DNA of 59,164 bases from an uncultured Eggerthellaceae bacterium (GTDB lineage: Bacteria > Actinomycetota > Coriobacteriia > Coriobacteriales > Eggerthellaceae). The position numbers and the translations under genes are program-made. Position 1 is the first letter of the stretch, and each line of letters starts with the position of its first letter. The notes below the pieces were generated by a model that was given only the letters and a program-made list of their open reading frames with translations, was not told the DNA's origin and ran no database searches. Where the stretch lies: the NCBI GenBank assembly GCA_934630905.1, contig CAKTXN010000004.1, forward strand, positions 1 to 59,164. The letters run 5' to 3'. Of this stretch, positions 39,158 through 49,457 are shown piece by piece.

Positions 39158-40945
39158 CTACTCATAAAGCTTTTCAGCAGCTTCAGTGAACTGCTTCGCT
39201 GCACGGTACCAAATATAGAGCCACTCGCCCACGGGGTTGCCCATGGCTCCCTTATACATGGCCCATACGTACCAATACCAGCCCACCACACCCACGGCGG
39301 CAAGACAGTGGCGCTGTTCCTGTTCCGTAGCGGGGCGCCCGAAGTACAGCGGCAGAATGTCCAGCGTCTCTTCAATGCTGTATCCCGACCCTTGCGCCAC
39401 AAAATTGCCCAAGTCGCAAGCGGGATCGCCCATTGCAGCATACTCCCAGTCAATCAGACGCATTTCATTGCCGCGCACCAAAAAGTTCGGACCGTAAAAA
39501 TCGTTGTGGCACAGCACCGGCTCACCGGCGTCTTCGCGCATCTTTGCGGCAACAGCACCCACACGCGCGGCAAGCGACTCGAAATCGCGCGGCAGCGGAT
39601 AACTCATATCCCGCAGAATCTTCGCAATAGCGGCGCCTTCTTGATAAAAATCAAAGGAATAGGGGCTCACCTTGCCCGACGTATGCAGTTGTCGCGCCAT
39701 TTGCAAAGCGCGTTTCACCTGTTCACGGTTACCATAATCAAGCTCAGAGCAGCCTTCAATGTAACGAGAGATTTTCCAACCCTCTTCCGGCTGTTCGTAC
39801 ACGAACGTATCATCAAGGCCCAAGTCCTTCGCAACTTGCAAAGCGAAAGCCTCCGCCTTACGGTTCACAATTTCCTCGGTGCCCTTACCCGGATGACGAT
39901 AGATGTACTTTTGATCCTTCACGGAGAAAAGCGTGGACAAGTTCGTAAGACCCTCTTTCACGGTCGTCACAAAGGTTATGTCCTCGCGCGTGCAATCAAG
40001 CGTTTTGCAAATGTTGTCCAAAATGCGACTATCCACGTTAATAAAGAAATCGCGGTCAAATGCCACCAGATCCGCTACGGTATCGAATTCGTAAATCACG
40101 TCATCGGGGAATTGCTTCTCGTATATCTCCAGCTCAGAGATATGATCGGATAAAATATCATCCCATAGCTTATCGCGCGTAGAAGAAACATCGTACTCGG
40201 CTTCAATAATGTCCATCAATCGCCGCGAAAGCGCCGCATCAAGATACGCAGGGCCGGCATAGTAGCGCACGGCACCCGATGCATCTTCGCGCGCAACTTT
40301 GAGCACCCGGCCCGCCTTATCGCATGACACCACGTATTTTCTTTCCACATTCGCACCGGACACCGTGGAAAGATACGGACGGTACACATAGAGCGAGAAA
40401 ACGTTTTCGGTGTAATACTCATCTGAACAGCATACGTACGTGTTGCCCAGGTATTTGCGCGCGCTGAAAAGCGATGCATAATTGCCACGCTCGGCATACT
40501 GCGGGTTCACGACAATACGAACACCGAATTCGTCCTCCAAGTAGAAGAATTCTTCTTTCATGTAGCCCACAACAACAGTAACATCATTCACGCCCGCTTG
40601 ACGCAGCTGGCGAATCAAACGCTCAATCAAGACCTCACCACGTACTTCAAACATAGCCTTGGGACGCTCGAAGGAAAGTGGCGCCAAACGGCTTGCCGTT
40701 CCCGCAGCAAGGATAACCGAGCTTTCCACACGATATGGCTCAAGCGCCCGAATGCCCTGCTCGGTAACGCATCCTGCCTGGTCAAGGAAGCCTTTTTCAC
40801 GTAACTCTTTTAGCGCTTTATTCGTTGATCCAAGAGAAATACCGACGCGGGCGGCAATCGCCCGCTGCGCCTTGCCAGGAAGCTCCTTGCAGGCAAGCAG
40901 CACTTCGAACTGGGGTTTATTCAAGATTTCGTGCTGCTTTGCCAT
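39158..40945 (-). CDS. Fused winged-helix / LicC-like cytidylyltransferase / LicA-like choline kinase
   Basis: 595 residues in three parts. Residues about 8-65 are a MarR-like winged helix (ARVGISLGSTNKALKELREKG). About 74-300 is a nucleotidyltransferase (ILAAGTASRLAP, then RPKAMFEVRGE, VVVGYMKEEF). About 315-595 is a choline/ethanolamine kinase-type phosphotransferase (ITFVTTVKEGLTN, LCHNDFYGPNFL, LIDWEYAAMGDPACDLGNF). Together they could make CDP-choline or a related CDP-alcohol for decorating surface polymers, as LicA and LicC do separately. No LicD transferase gene is in the window. GGAAGG lies 4-5 bp before ATG 40945. Confidence 0.88.
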   Translation of the reverse strand: MAKQHEILNKPQFEVLLACKELPGKAQRAIAARVGISLGSTNKALKELREKGFLDQAGCVTEQGIRALEPYRVESSVILAAGTASRLAPLSFERPKAMFEVRGEVLIERLIRQLRQAGVNDVTVVVGYMKEEFFYLEDEFGVRIVVNPQYAERGNYASLFSARKYLGNTYVCCSDEYYTENVFSLYVYRPYLSTVSGANVERKYVVSCDKAGRVLKVAREDASGAVRYYAGPAYLDAALSRRLMDIIEAEYDVSSTRDKLWDDILSDHISELEIYEKQFPDDVIYEFDTVADLVAFDRDFFINVDSRILDNICKTLDCTREDITFVTTVKEGLTNLSTLFSVKDQKYIYRHPGKGTEEIVNRKAEAFALQVAKDLGLDDTFVYEQPEEGWKISRYIEGCSELDYGNREQVKRALQMARQLHTSGKVSPYSFDFYQEGAAIAKILRDMSYPLPRDFESLAARVGAVAAKMREDAGEPVLCHNDFYGPNFLVRGNEMRLIDWEYAAMGDPACDLGNFVAQGSGYSIEETLDILPLYFGRPATEQEQRHCLAAVGVVGWYWYVWAMYKGAMGNPVGEWLYIWYRAAKQFTEAAEKLYE

Positions 40946-41461
40946 ACTGCCTTCCGTTCGTAGTCGTTTAAGCCCCGCCATGGGCGTAAGAACCGCACAC
41001 TGTGCGCAAAGCAAGCGGTTTATGCGGGCAGGCTCGTTTTAATACGCTTTCGTCGCTTCGCCGCCGCGAAAAACCCGCTAGCAAACCCGCCCCTACTTTT
41101 CCCTTCATTATACCGTGCGTTCATAATAACCCAACAGCCACCATTTCATGAACACACGAACGGCAAGAATAATGCTCGATTGACATATTCCCTGGTCGCA
41201 CGATGAAGGCAGAATCAACGCATCCGCACAGCGGCGGCGCACAGGATTATCCGGAAAAATCGGAATGTTTCCAGTATGTTACTCGTTGCGCACACCTACG
41301 TTAAAAGCTGTAACAACACCCCAACGACGCAGGCTCGTGTCCTACAATAAAGACCCGGTTGAATGTGCATTTGTGCGTTCAGGCGGGCCCTCCAGCCAGT
41401 CGCAACAAAGCATGTTCCTTCGAAATAAAGGCTTCGCGGCAAGAGAAAAGGCTGGTCATCC
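40946..41461. other. Divergent intergenic region, lic-like gene / pyrG
   Basis: 516 bp without a supportable gene. TTGACA at 41180-41185 with ATGAAG 17 bp later, and TACAAT at 41343-41348, are the only promoter-like words for pyrG, neither with a full partner box. I could not recognise a pyrimidine attenuator or riboswitch. Confidence 0.4.
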
Positions 41462-43072
41462 ATGACAAAATTCGTATTCGTAACAGGCGGCGTTGTGTCC
41501 TCGTTGGGCAAAGGCATTACCGCTGCATCGCTGGGGCATCTGCTGAAAGCGCGCGGGTATTCCGTAATGATGCAAAAGATGGATCCCTACTTGAACGTTG
41601 ACCCTGGTACCATGAGTCCGTTTCAACATGGCGAGGTTTTCGTTACTGAGGATGGTCACGAATGCGATCTTGACCTGGGACATTACGAACGCTTCATCGA
41701 CGAGAACCTGCTGTGCGAATCGAACTTCACGCAAGGTTCCATTTACAAGGAGCTCATTTCCCGTGAGCGCCACGGAGATTTCCTGGGCGGCACGGTGCAA
41801 GTAATTCCCCACGTGACCGACGCCATCAAAGGCAAGCTTTACCGCATTGCCGAGCGCTCTCAGGCCGATTTCGTTATTACGGAAATCGGCGGCACCGTGG
41901 GCGACATTGAATCCCAGCCGTTCATTGAAGCCGCGCGTCAGTTCAAAAAAGAGCAATTCCCTGGAAACGTCATTTTCGTGCATTGCACGCTGGTGCCTTA
42001 CATTGCCGCAGCTCACGAGATAAAAACGAAGCCCACGCAGCATTCCGTGAAGGAACTGCGTTCCATGGGCGTGCAGCCCGATTTCATTGTGTGCCGCAGC
42101 GACCACGAAATCACGCTGAAAGTACGTGAAAAAATTGCAGCATTCTGCGACGTTCCTGTTGACAACGTTTTGGCCTGCGAAGACAGCCCAAGCATCTACG
42201 AGGTGCCCATCAAGCTGCACGAGCAAGAATTCGAAGCAAAAGTGCTGGCGCATGTGGGACTGAGCATTAGGCGCTGCAACCTGAAGCCTCTGCAAGCGTT
42301 CCTGAAAGCAATGAACTCGTGCACTGATTCGGTAAAAATCGGCATTGTGGGCAAATACACCAGCCTGCCCGATGCCTACCTTTCCGTTATCGAGGCGCTG
42401 CATCACGCAGGCGTCTATCACCACTGCAACGTGGATGCCCAGCTCATCGACGGCGAAAGCCTAACGAAGGAAAATGTTGACGAAGTGCTCTCCGACATGG
42501 ATGGCATTCTTATCCCCGGCGGTTTCGGACAGCGTGCCTTCGAGGGAAAGATTCTTGCCGCCCAGTTCGCACGCGAGCATAATGTGCCGTTCTTGGGCAT
42601 TTGCCTGGGTTTGCAGGCAGCAGTCTGCGAGTTCGCACGCAATGTGGCCGGCTTGGAGGGCGCTACGTCTGCCGAATTCGATGAATGTGCACCGTATCCC
42701 CTTATCCACATTATGCCTGAACAGGCGAACATCAACGACAAAGGTGGCACCATGCGCCTTGGCGCCTACCCGTGCGTGCTGGCTCCCGACACGAAATCTG
42801 CAAGCGCTTACGGAACGCTGGAAATTTCCGAGCGTCATCGTCACCGCTACGAAGTGAATAACGATTTCCGCGATCAGCTTACGCAAGCAGGTATGGTCAT
42901 TGCCGGCACCAGCCCCGATGGCCGTCTGGTTGAAATGATCGAGCTGCCCGACCACCCCTGGTTCGTGGCAAGCCAGGGGCATCCAGAGTTCAAGAGCCGT
43001 CCCACCAAGCCACATCCGCTGTTTTTGGGCCTGGTCTCCGCAGCCCTTGCCCGCCAGAAGCAAGAAGCCTGA
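41462..43072 (+). CDS. pyrG: CTP synthase
   Basis: 536 residues, full length. The synthetase P-loop is VTGGVVSSLGKGITAASLG; the glutaminase half has nucleophile Cys in GICLGLQAAV and His-Glu in GHPEFKSRP. It aminates UTP to CTP using glutamine. AAAAGG precedes ATG 41462. It is followed directly by carA and carB, forming a pyrimidine/carbamoyl phosphate operon. Confidence 0.96.
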   Translation: MTKFVFVTGGVVSSLGKGITAASLGHLLKARGYSVMMQKMDPYLNVDPGTMSPFQHGEVFVTEDGHECDLDLGHYERFIDENLLCESNFTQGSIYKELISRERHGDFLGGTVQVIPHVTDAIKGKLYRIAERSQADFVITEIGGTVGDIESQPFIEAARQFKKEQFPGNVIFVHCTLVPYIAAAHEIKTKPTQHSVKELRSMGVQPDFIVCRSDHEITLKVREKIAAFCDVPVDNVLACEDSPSIYEVPIKLHEQEFEAKVLAHVGLSIRRCNLKPLQAFLKAMNSCTDSVKIGIVGKYTSLPDAYLSVIEALHHAGVYHHCNVDAQLIDGESLTKENVDEVLSDMDGILIPGGFGQRAFEGKILAAQFAREHNVPFLGICLGLQAAVCEFARNVAGLEGATSAEFDECAPYPLIHIMPEQANINDKGGTMRLGAYPCVLAPDTKSASAYGTLEISERHRHRYEVNNDFRDQLTQAGMVIAGTSPDGRLVEMIELPDHPWFVASQGHPEFKSRPTKPHPLFLGLVSAALARQKQEA

Positions 43073-43129
43073 ACGGTGACATCCAACAGGCATTCCACAA
43101 GATCCAAGAGTCAAAGCAAAGGAACAACA

Positions 43130-44518
43130 TTGAGTACCGCTTCAGAAAAATTGCTGGCAAAGACTTCAAAGCCCATAACGCAGCCCGCATTGTTAGTGCT
43201 GGAAGACGGCACAACATTCCAAGGCAAAGCATGCGGGGCAGTAGGCGAAGTGTTTGGCGAAATATGCTTCAACACTTCCTTGGAAGGATATCTGGAAGTT
43301 ATCACCGATCCGTCATATGCGGGACAAATCGTGGTCATGGCATATCCGCAGATTGGAAATTACGGCCTGAACTGCGACGATTGCCAGTCTGCACGCCCTG
43401 CGTTGCGCGGACTTGTTGTGCGCGATATGTGCTATGCACCTAGCAATTGGCGCAGCACCGAAAGTCTTCCCGATTTTCTGCGCAAGAGTAACATTGTGGC
43501 CATCGAGGGTATAGACACACGCGCTTTAGTACGTCACATTCGCGAGCAGGGAGCGCAGCGGGCAGTCATTTCCACCATCGACGCCAACCCCGAAAGCCTG
43601 CTTGAAAAAGTGCGCGCCAGCGCATCGCTCGTGGGCGTGAACCTGGCAGAAACGGTATCATGCGATGAGCCGCACGCCTTCGCCAACCTACCTAAAAGCC
43701 AAGCATTTGCCCTGGCCAGCCCTGCGCAGCCGCGCTATCGCGTAACGGTGTACGATTGCGGTGCCAAGCTTTCAATCCTGCAAAACCTGGTGCGCACCGG
43801 CTGCGAGCTTACCGTTGTGCCGTGGGATACTCCCGCCGAAGACGTGCTTGCCGCGCATCCCGATGGTGTATTCCTGAGCAACGGCCCGGGCGACCCCGAT
43901 GCCGTGACCGAAACGTTTACCCAGGCAGAAAAACTGCTGGGAAAAGTGCCTGTTTTCGGTATTTGCCTGGGACATCAGATGATAAGCCTGGCAAGCGGCG
44001 CGTGCATGGAAAAGCTGAAATATGGCCATCACGGCGGCAACCAGCCCGTTATGAACCTGGTTACGAAGCGCGTTGAGATCACGGCGCAAAACCATGGGTT
44101 CGGTCTGCTCTTCCCCACGTTGGGGCCACTTGTCCCCGAGCTGTCGGGCGGCTTCGCAGAACATGTTGATGACCTGCGTTTTTGGAACGATCACAACATT
44201 GCTCCCGTGGTTGATAATCCGCGCTTCGGGCGCATTCAACTCACCCACATCAACTTAAACGACGGCACCGCCGAAGGCATTGCGTTTTTGGACATTCCCG
44301 CATTCTGCGTGCAGTATCACCCCGAAGCAGCGCCCGGTCCCACGGATGCCCACTACCTGTTCACCGCGTTCGCGCGCATGATGGACGGCATGAGCGCATC
44401 CGATGCCCTGAATATTGACATTACCGCAGATAGACTTGCTGGCTGGAACTTCGGACGCGATGAAAATTCGGACGCGCAATCCACCAGCTCTGCACTGAAG
44501 GAGGCCAACCGTGCCTAA
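43130..44518 (+). CDS. carA: Carbamoyl phosphate synthase small subunit
   Basis: About 462 residues, longer than the usual 360-380. N-terminal domain begins LVLEDGTTFQGKACG; the glutaminase has Cys in GICLGHQM and HPE in QYHPEAAPGP. The extra length is an N-terminal 20-30 residues and a hydrophilic C-terminal tail after MMDGM. I start at TTG 43130, preceded by AAAGGA; the GTG at 43076 is possible but lacks a site. It supplies ammonia from glutamine to CarB. Overlap with carB is 8 bp. Confidence 0.93.
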   Translation: MSTASEKLLAKTSKPITQPALLVLEDGTTFQGKACGAVGEVFGEICFNTSLEGYLEVITDPSYAGQIVVMAYPQIGNYGLNCDDCQSARPALRGLVVRDMCYAPSNWRSTESLPDFLRKSNIVAIEGIDTRALVRHIREQGAQRAVISTIDANPESLLEKVRASASLVGVNLAETVSCDEPHAFANLPKSQAFALASPAQPRYRVTVYDCGAKLSILQNLVRTGCELTVVPWDTPAEDVLAAHPDGVFLSNGPGDPDAVTETFTQAEKLLGKVPVFGICLGHQMISLASGACMEKLKYGHHGGNQPVMNLVTKRVEITAQNHGFGLLFPTLGPLVPELSGGFAEHVDDLRFWNDHNIAPVVDNPRFGRIQLTHINLNDGTAEGIAFLDIPAFCVQYHPEAAPGPTDAHYLFTAFARMMDGMSASDALNIDITADRLAGWNFGRDENSDAQSTSSALKEANRA

Positions 44519-47500
44519 ACGCGAAGACATCAAAACCATCCTGGTCATTGGATCGGGCCCCATTGTTATCGGTCAGGCATGCGAGTTCGATTATTCGGGC
44601 GTGCAGGCGTGCAAGGTGCTTAAGGAAGACGGCTTTCGGGTGGTGCTGGTAAACAGCAACCCCGCAACCATCATGACCGACCCCGGCCTGGCCGATCGAA
44701 CGTATGTCGAGCCCATCACGCCTGAGTTCGTGGAAAAAGTCATTGCAAAAGAGCGCCCCGATGCACTGCTTCCCACTTTGGGCGGGCAAACGGCACTGAA
44801 CACCGCAGTTGAGCTTGCTCACGCGGGTGTGCTGGATAAATACGGCGTGGAAATGATTGGCTGCGACCTGGACGCAATTGAGCGCGGCGAAGACCGCAAG
44901 CTGTTCGAGCAGTGCATGGCGGAGCTGGGCATTGAAACGGCACGCGGCCAGTATGCTTACTCCCTAGAGGATGCGCGCACCATTGTAGAGGGCCCCGCGG
45001 GCCTGGGCTATCCCGTTGTGCTGCGCCCCAGCTTCACGCTGGGCGGCGCGGGCGGCGGCATTGCGCACAACTGCGAAGAACTTGACCTTATCGTAGGCCA
45101 GGGCCTGGAGCTTTCCCCTACCAGCGAAGTGCTGGTGGAAGAAAGCATCGAGGGCTGGAAAGAATACGAGATGGAGGTCATGCGCGATAAAGCAGGAAAC
45201 GGCATTATCGTGTGCTCCATTGAAAACTTCGACCCCATGGGCGTGCACACGGGCGACTCCATTACCGTTGCCCCTGCTCAAACGCTCTCCGACGTGGAAT
45301 ACCAGCGCATGCGCGCCGCTTCGCTTGCCATTTTGGAAAAAGTGGGCGTGGAAACCGGCGGCTCTAACGTGCAGTTTGCCGTGAATCCTGAAACCGGCCG
45401 CATGATTGCCATCGAAATGAACCCGCGCGTGAGCCGCTCTTCGGCCTTGGCATCAAAGGCAACGGGCTTCCCAATTGCCAAATTCGCAGCTCAGCTTGCT
45501 GTTGGCTACACGCTTGACGAGATAACGAACGGCATCACCAAGGCAACGCCCGCGTGCTTTGAGCCCTCCATTGATTACTGCGTAGTAAAAATCCCCCGCT
45601 TTGCGTTTGAGAAATTCCAAGGTTCCGACAACACCTTGACTACCCGTATGAAGGCCGTGGGCGAAGTCATGGCAATTGGTCGCACGTTCGAAGAATCGCT
45701 GGGCAAAGCGCTTCGTTCCCTGGAAAACGGACGCATGGGCCTGGGCGCCGATGGCAAAGGCGCAAAGCTTGAAGAATCCCTTTCCGCAGATCAGCTGCGC
45801 GATGCTCTGGTACGACCCACTGCCGAGCGCATTTTTTATCTGGCAGAAGCGCTGCGTCGCGGCATGAGCTGCGAAGAAGTCCACAAGCTAACGCGCATCG
45901 ACCCCTGGTTCATTGGGCGCGTGGCCGACGTTTGCGCAATCGAAACGGCGCTGTCTGCCATGAAGCTCGAAGAAATGGACGCCGATGCCTTCCGCGTGGC
46001 AAAGCAATACGGCTTGTCGGACGTGCAGCTTGCCCACCTTTTGGGCAGCGACGAGAAAACGGTGCGTGCCGTCCGCAAGATTCTGGGCGTGCGCCCTGCT
46101 TTCAAAACGGTGGACACATGTGCCGCCGAGTTCAGCAGCAACACGGCATACCATTACAAAACATACGACGCCGCCGAAACGGAGACTGCCCCGAAAACAC
46201 GAAAGCGCATCATGATTCTGGGGGCAGGCCCCAACCGCATTGGCCAGGGCATCGAGTTCGATTACTGCTGCGTGCATGCCTCTTACGCGCTTTCGGCAGA
46301 AGGCTTTGAGACCATCATGGTCAACTGCAACCCCGAAACGGTCTCCACCGATTACGACACCTCCGACAAGCTGTACTTCGAGCCGCTCACGTACGAAGAC
46401 GTGATGGACGTTGTGGAAGCCGAAAACCCCGATGGCGTGATTGTTACCCTTGGTGGACAAACGCCGCTCAAGCTCGCACAGGCGCTGAAAGACGCTGGCG
46501 TGCCCATTATCGGCACCAGTCCTGCCGCCATTGACCTGGCCGAAGACCGCGATTTGTTCAGCCACATTTTGGATGAGCTGGAAATAACGTATCCCGCCGC
46601 CGGCATGGCAAGCACGTTCGAAGAGGCCTGCAAAGTGGCGCAACGCCTGAGTTTCCCGCTTCTGGTACGCCCCAGTTTCGTGCTGGGCGGACGCGGCATG
46701 GGCATTGTCTACAACACCGACCAGCTGCGCTCCTACATGGCGGAGGCAACGAAAGTTTCCCCTGATTACCCCGTATATCTTGACCGCTTCTTGGAAGATG
46801 CCGTTGAGCTTGACCTGGACTGCCTGTGCGATGGAGAGACCGTTTACGTAGGCGGTATTTTGGAGCACATTGAAATGGCGGGCATCCACTCGGGCGACTC
46901 CGCTTGCTGCATTCCGCCGTTCACGCTGAGCAAGAACATGCAAGCCCAGTTGCGCGACATCGCACGTCGTTTGGCGCTTCGTTTGGGCGTATGCGGTCTG
47001 CTTAACATTCAATTTGCCATTAAAGACCAGGTCATTTATGTAATCGAGGCAAACCCGCGCGCAAGCCGCACGGTACCGTTCGTGTCGAAAGCAACTGGCG
47101 TACCCCTGGCAAAGATTGCTGCGCGCATCATGACGGGCGAAAAGCTGGCAGACATGAACCTGCCCGCCGATGACCGCACCTTCACTCATTTCAGCGCAAA
47201 GGAAGCTGTTATGCCTTTCGGCCGCTTCCCCGGCACCGACGCCGTGTTGGGACCCGAGATGAAGAGCACAGGCGAAGTCATGGGCATTGCCAGCAACTTC
47301 CCTGCCGCGTACCTGAAAACCCAACTGGCCGTGGGATACGAGCAACCCCATGGCGGCATGGCGTTCATCTCTGTTTGCGACAACGACAAACGAAGCATTG
47401 GGTCAATTGCGCACACCATTGCCCGTCAAGGGTTCAAGCTGGTGGCAACAAGCGGAACGGCGGCAACGCTGCGCGCCGTAGGCTTGGAATGCCAGGAAGT

Positions 47501-47762
47501 CAGCCGCGTAAGCAGTACGCTACCAGGCGAAATGAACGTCATGGATCTTATCAATGCGGGCAAAATCAACTTGATCATCAACACTCCTTCAGGCGACGAG
47601 ACCCAATCCGACGGCTTCATTTTGCGCACTGCCGCCGTGCAACATGGCTTGACATACGTGACCACACTCGCTGCAGCTCAGGCCATGGTTATCGGCATGG
47701 AAGTTGCCTCGGAGCAAAGCTTGGACATTATTGCGCTTCAGGACCTTCCCCAATGGGAATAG
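44511..47762 (+). CDS. carB: Carbamoyl phosphate synthase large subunit
   Basis: 1,083 residues, full length, with two homologous ATP-grasp halves (GSGPIVIGQACEFDYSG in the first, GAGPNRIGQGIEFDYCC in the second) and a C-terminal MGS-like allosteric domain (about 940-1070). It uses ammonia, bicarbonate and two ATP to make carbamoyl phosphate for pyrimidine and arginine synthesis. GTG 44511 is preceded by AAGGAGGCC. Confidence 0.97.
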   Translation: MPKREDIKTILVIGSGPIVIGQACEFDYSGVQACKVLKEDGFRVVLVNSNPATIMTDPGLADRTYVEPITPEFVEKVIAKERPDALLPTLGGQTALNTAVELAHAGVLDKYGVEMIGCDLDAIERGEDRKLFEQCMAELGIETARGQYAYSLEDARTIVEGPAGLGYPVVLRPSFTLGGAGGGIAHNCEELDLIVGQGLELSPTSEVLVEESIEGWKEYEMEVMRDKAGNGIIVCSIENFDPMGVHTGDSITVAPAQTLSDVEYQRMRAASLAILEKVGVETGGSNVQFAVNPETGRMIAIEMNPRVSRSSALASKATGFPIAKFAAQLAVGYTLDEITNGITKATPACFEPSIDYCVVKIPRFAFEKFQGSDNTLTTRMKAVGEVMAIGRTFEESLGKALRSLENGRMGLGADGKGAKLEESLSADQLRDALVRPTAERIFYLAEALRRGMSCEEVHKLTRIDPWFIGRVADVCAIETALSAMKLEEMDADAFRVAKQYGLSDVQLAHLLGSDEKTVRAVRKILGVRPAFKTVDTCAAEFSSNTAYHYKTYDAAETETAPKTRKRIMILGAGPNRIGQGIEFDYCCVHASYALSAEGFETIMVNCNPETVSTDYDTSDKLYFEPLTYEDVMDVVEAENPDGVIVTLGGQTPLKLAQALKDAGVPIIGTSPAAIDLAEDRDLFSHILDELEITYPAAGMASTFEEACKVAQRLSFPLLVRPSFVLGGRGMGIVYNTDQLRSYMAEATKVSPDYPVYLDRFLEDAVELDLDCLCDGETVYVGGILEHIEMAGIHSGDSACCIPPFTLSKNMQAQLRDIARRLALRLGVCGLLNIQFAIKDQVIYVIEANPRASRTVPFVSKATGVPLAKIAARIMTGEKLADMNLPADDRTFTHFSAKEAVMPFGRFPGTDAVLGPEMKSTGEVMGIASNFPAAYLKTQLAVGYEQPHGGMAFISVCDNDKRSIGSIAHTIARQGFKLVATSGTAATLRAVGLECQEVSRVSSTLPGEMNVMDLINAGKINLIINTPSGDETQSDGFILRTAAVQHGLTYVTTLAAAQAMVIGMEVASEQSLDIIALQDLPQWE

Positions 47763-48002
47763 GTCCGAGGCGCGCCGTGGTCAACAGGCTTAAGCGCCAC
47801 AAACGCCGGGCCGCTGCCGCAAAGCGCGCCGCATCGTCACAAGGGCGCTCTGAATGCGCCGGGCATCCCGCAAACGAACGACGCAGCTCGCAAACGTTGA
47901 GACACTTTCGGCCTTTTTGTCAACCCGCAAGCGTTCTCCCTTGATTTATCTGACGCTTTTTGTTTTCCTGAACAGAAACGTTATTTCAGCAAGGGGGAAC
48001 GC

Positions 48003-49301
48003 ATGAGATATGCACTGACAAATGGCATCCTGCTTGATGGCCGCAAAAACATGGAGCCGCAAGAGGGGCTTATCGTTACGGTGGAAGACGGTAGCTTTGG
48101 TCGCATTGCACCGGCAAACGAGTTCGACTTGACGGATTACGAAGTTATCAATCTTGAGGGCGGCTACCTGATGCCGGGCCTTATCAATATGCACGTACAT
48201 TTAGTGGTTGACGGCAAAGCGCCGAAATCGGAAAAGCCCACGGATTACCGCAAGCTTGTGCAAAGCCTGCGCGACAAGAAACTGGTTAAGAAGTTTTTCC
48301 TGAAATCCGAGGCCCAGCACGCCAAGACCCAGCTGCTTTCCGGCGTTACCACGCTGCGTGCCGTGGGCGGCATTTACGACTGGGATGCCATCACGCGCGA
48401 CCGCATCAACGCAGGTGAAATCGCAGGTCCGCGCATTCTTTCATCCAACATGGCGGTGAGCGTGCCCGATGGTCACTTCGCCGGCTCGCTGGCAACAGAG
48501 GCGCGTACTGCCGAAGAAGCTGCTCAACACGTGCGCGAAATCGCAGCAGGAAAGCCCGATCTTATCAAGCTCATGATCACCGGCGGCGTAATGGATGCCA
48601 CCGAAGAAGGCGAACCAGGCGCGTTGCGCATGCCGCCCGAGCTGGTGAAAGCCGCATGCGATCAAGCCCATGATCTGGGACTTCCCGTTGCGGCACACGT
48701 AGAAAGCGCCGAAGGCGTGCGCGTGGCGCTGGAAAACGGTGTGGATACCATCGAGCATGGCGCCAAACCGACGCCCGAGATCCTGGAGCTGTTCAAGCAG
48801 CGAGGTGCGGCGCTCATCGCCACGCTCTCACCGGCACTTCCCTACTCCGAACTGCCGCTTGACGTGGCGAAATGCGGTGAGTTGGGCCGCAAGAACGGCA
48901 ACGTGGTGTTCCGGGGAATCGTCGATTGCGCCAAGGCATGCCTGGAAGAAGGAATCCCCGTGGGTCTGGGCACCGACACGGGCTGTCCCTTCATCACCCA
49001 TTACAACATGTGGCGCGAAGTGCGCTATTTCGCGCAATACTGCAACGTGAGCAATGCGTTCGCGCTGCACACCGCAACGCTTGCAAATGCTCAGATTCTG
49101 GAAATGGAAGAAGAAATTGGCAGCATCGAGCCTGGTAAATTTGCCGATTTCATTGTGAGCACGGAAAACCCGCTTGATGATCTTTCAGCATTGCGCCATT
49201 TGAAGATGGTCGCACGCGATGGAAAGATTATCCGTGATCCCGCACCGAAACCCACGAAGGGCGTCGATGCCGCACTGGATTCGCTTGAGCAGGGCAAATA
49301 A
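48003..49301 (+). CDS. Imidazolonepropionase-like amidohydrolase
   Basis: 432 residues, metal-dependent hydrolase. Metal ligands: HVHLVVDG (HxH), a Lys candidate in DLIKLMITGG, HVESAEGV and IEHGAK (His), and Asp in LGTDTGCPF. Beta-sandwich segments at both ends (ALTNGILLDGRKN; GSIEPGKFADFIVSTENPL) are typical. Related proteins act as prolidases, imidazolonepropionases or N-acyl hydrolases; the substrate cannot be told. AAGGGGGAACGC precedes ATG 48003. Independent of carB, 240 bp upstream, whose gap shows no gene. Confidence 0.9.
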   Translation: MRYALTNGILLDGRKNMEPQEGLIVTVEDGSFGRIAPANEFDLTDYEVINLEGGYLMPGLINMHVHLVVDGKAPKSEKPTDYRKLVQSLRDKKLVKKFFLKSEAQHAKTQLLSGVTTLRAVGGIYDWDAITRDRINAGEIAGPRILSSNMAVSVPDGHFAGSLATEARTAEEAAQHVREIAAGKPDLIKLMITGGVMDATEEGEPGALRMPPELVKAACDQAHDLGLPVAAHVESAEGVRVALENGVDTIEHGAKPTPEILELFKQRGAALIATLSPALPYSELPLDVAKCGELGRKNGNVVFRGIVDCAKACLEEGIPVGLGTDTGCPFITHYNMWREVRYFAQYCNVSNAFALHTATLANAQILEMEEEIGSIEPGKFADFIVSTENPLDDLSALRHLKMVARDGKIIRDPAPKPTKGVDAALDSLEQGK

Positions 49302-49357
49302 TCCGCACGTGCGCTGCACGAGCCAAGCACGTATATCGTTCGAAGAGGAGATGGCCT

Positions 49358-49447
49358 ATGAACCCGCACAGGGCACTTAACCTATACTTGCCGGATATAG
49401 AGGAGTTTTGGCATAATAATAAAAAATCTGTCTCTCGTTCCTGCTAA
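49358..49447 (+). CDS. Possible 29-residue leader peptide
   Basis: ATG 49358 is preceded by the good ribosome site GAGGAGATGGCCT and opens a 29-codon frame (MNPHRALNLYLPDIEEFW onward) that stops 10 bp before the next ATG. It overlaps the AT-rich region that looks like a promoter, so it may be fortuitous or a decayed gene start. No family recognised. Confidence 0.25.
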   Translation: MNPHRALNLYLPDIEEFWHNNKKSVSRSC

Positions 49448-49457
49448 AGGGGTTTCC

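Noticed and set aside
45888..47351. 487-codon minus-strand open frame
   Set aside because: Antisense shadow of carB.
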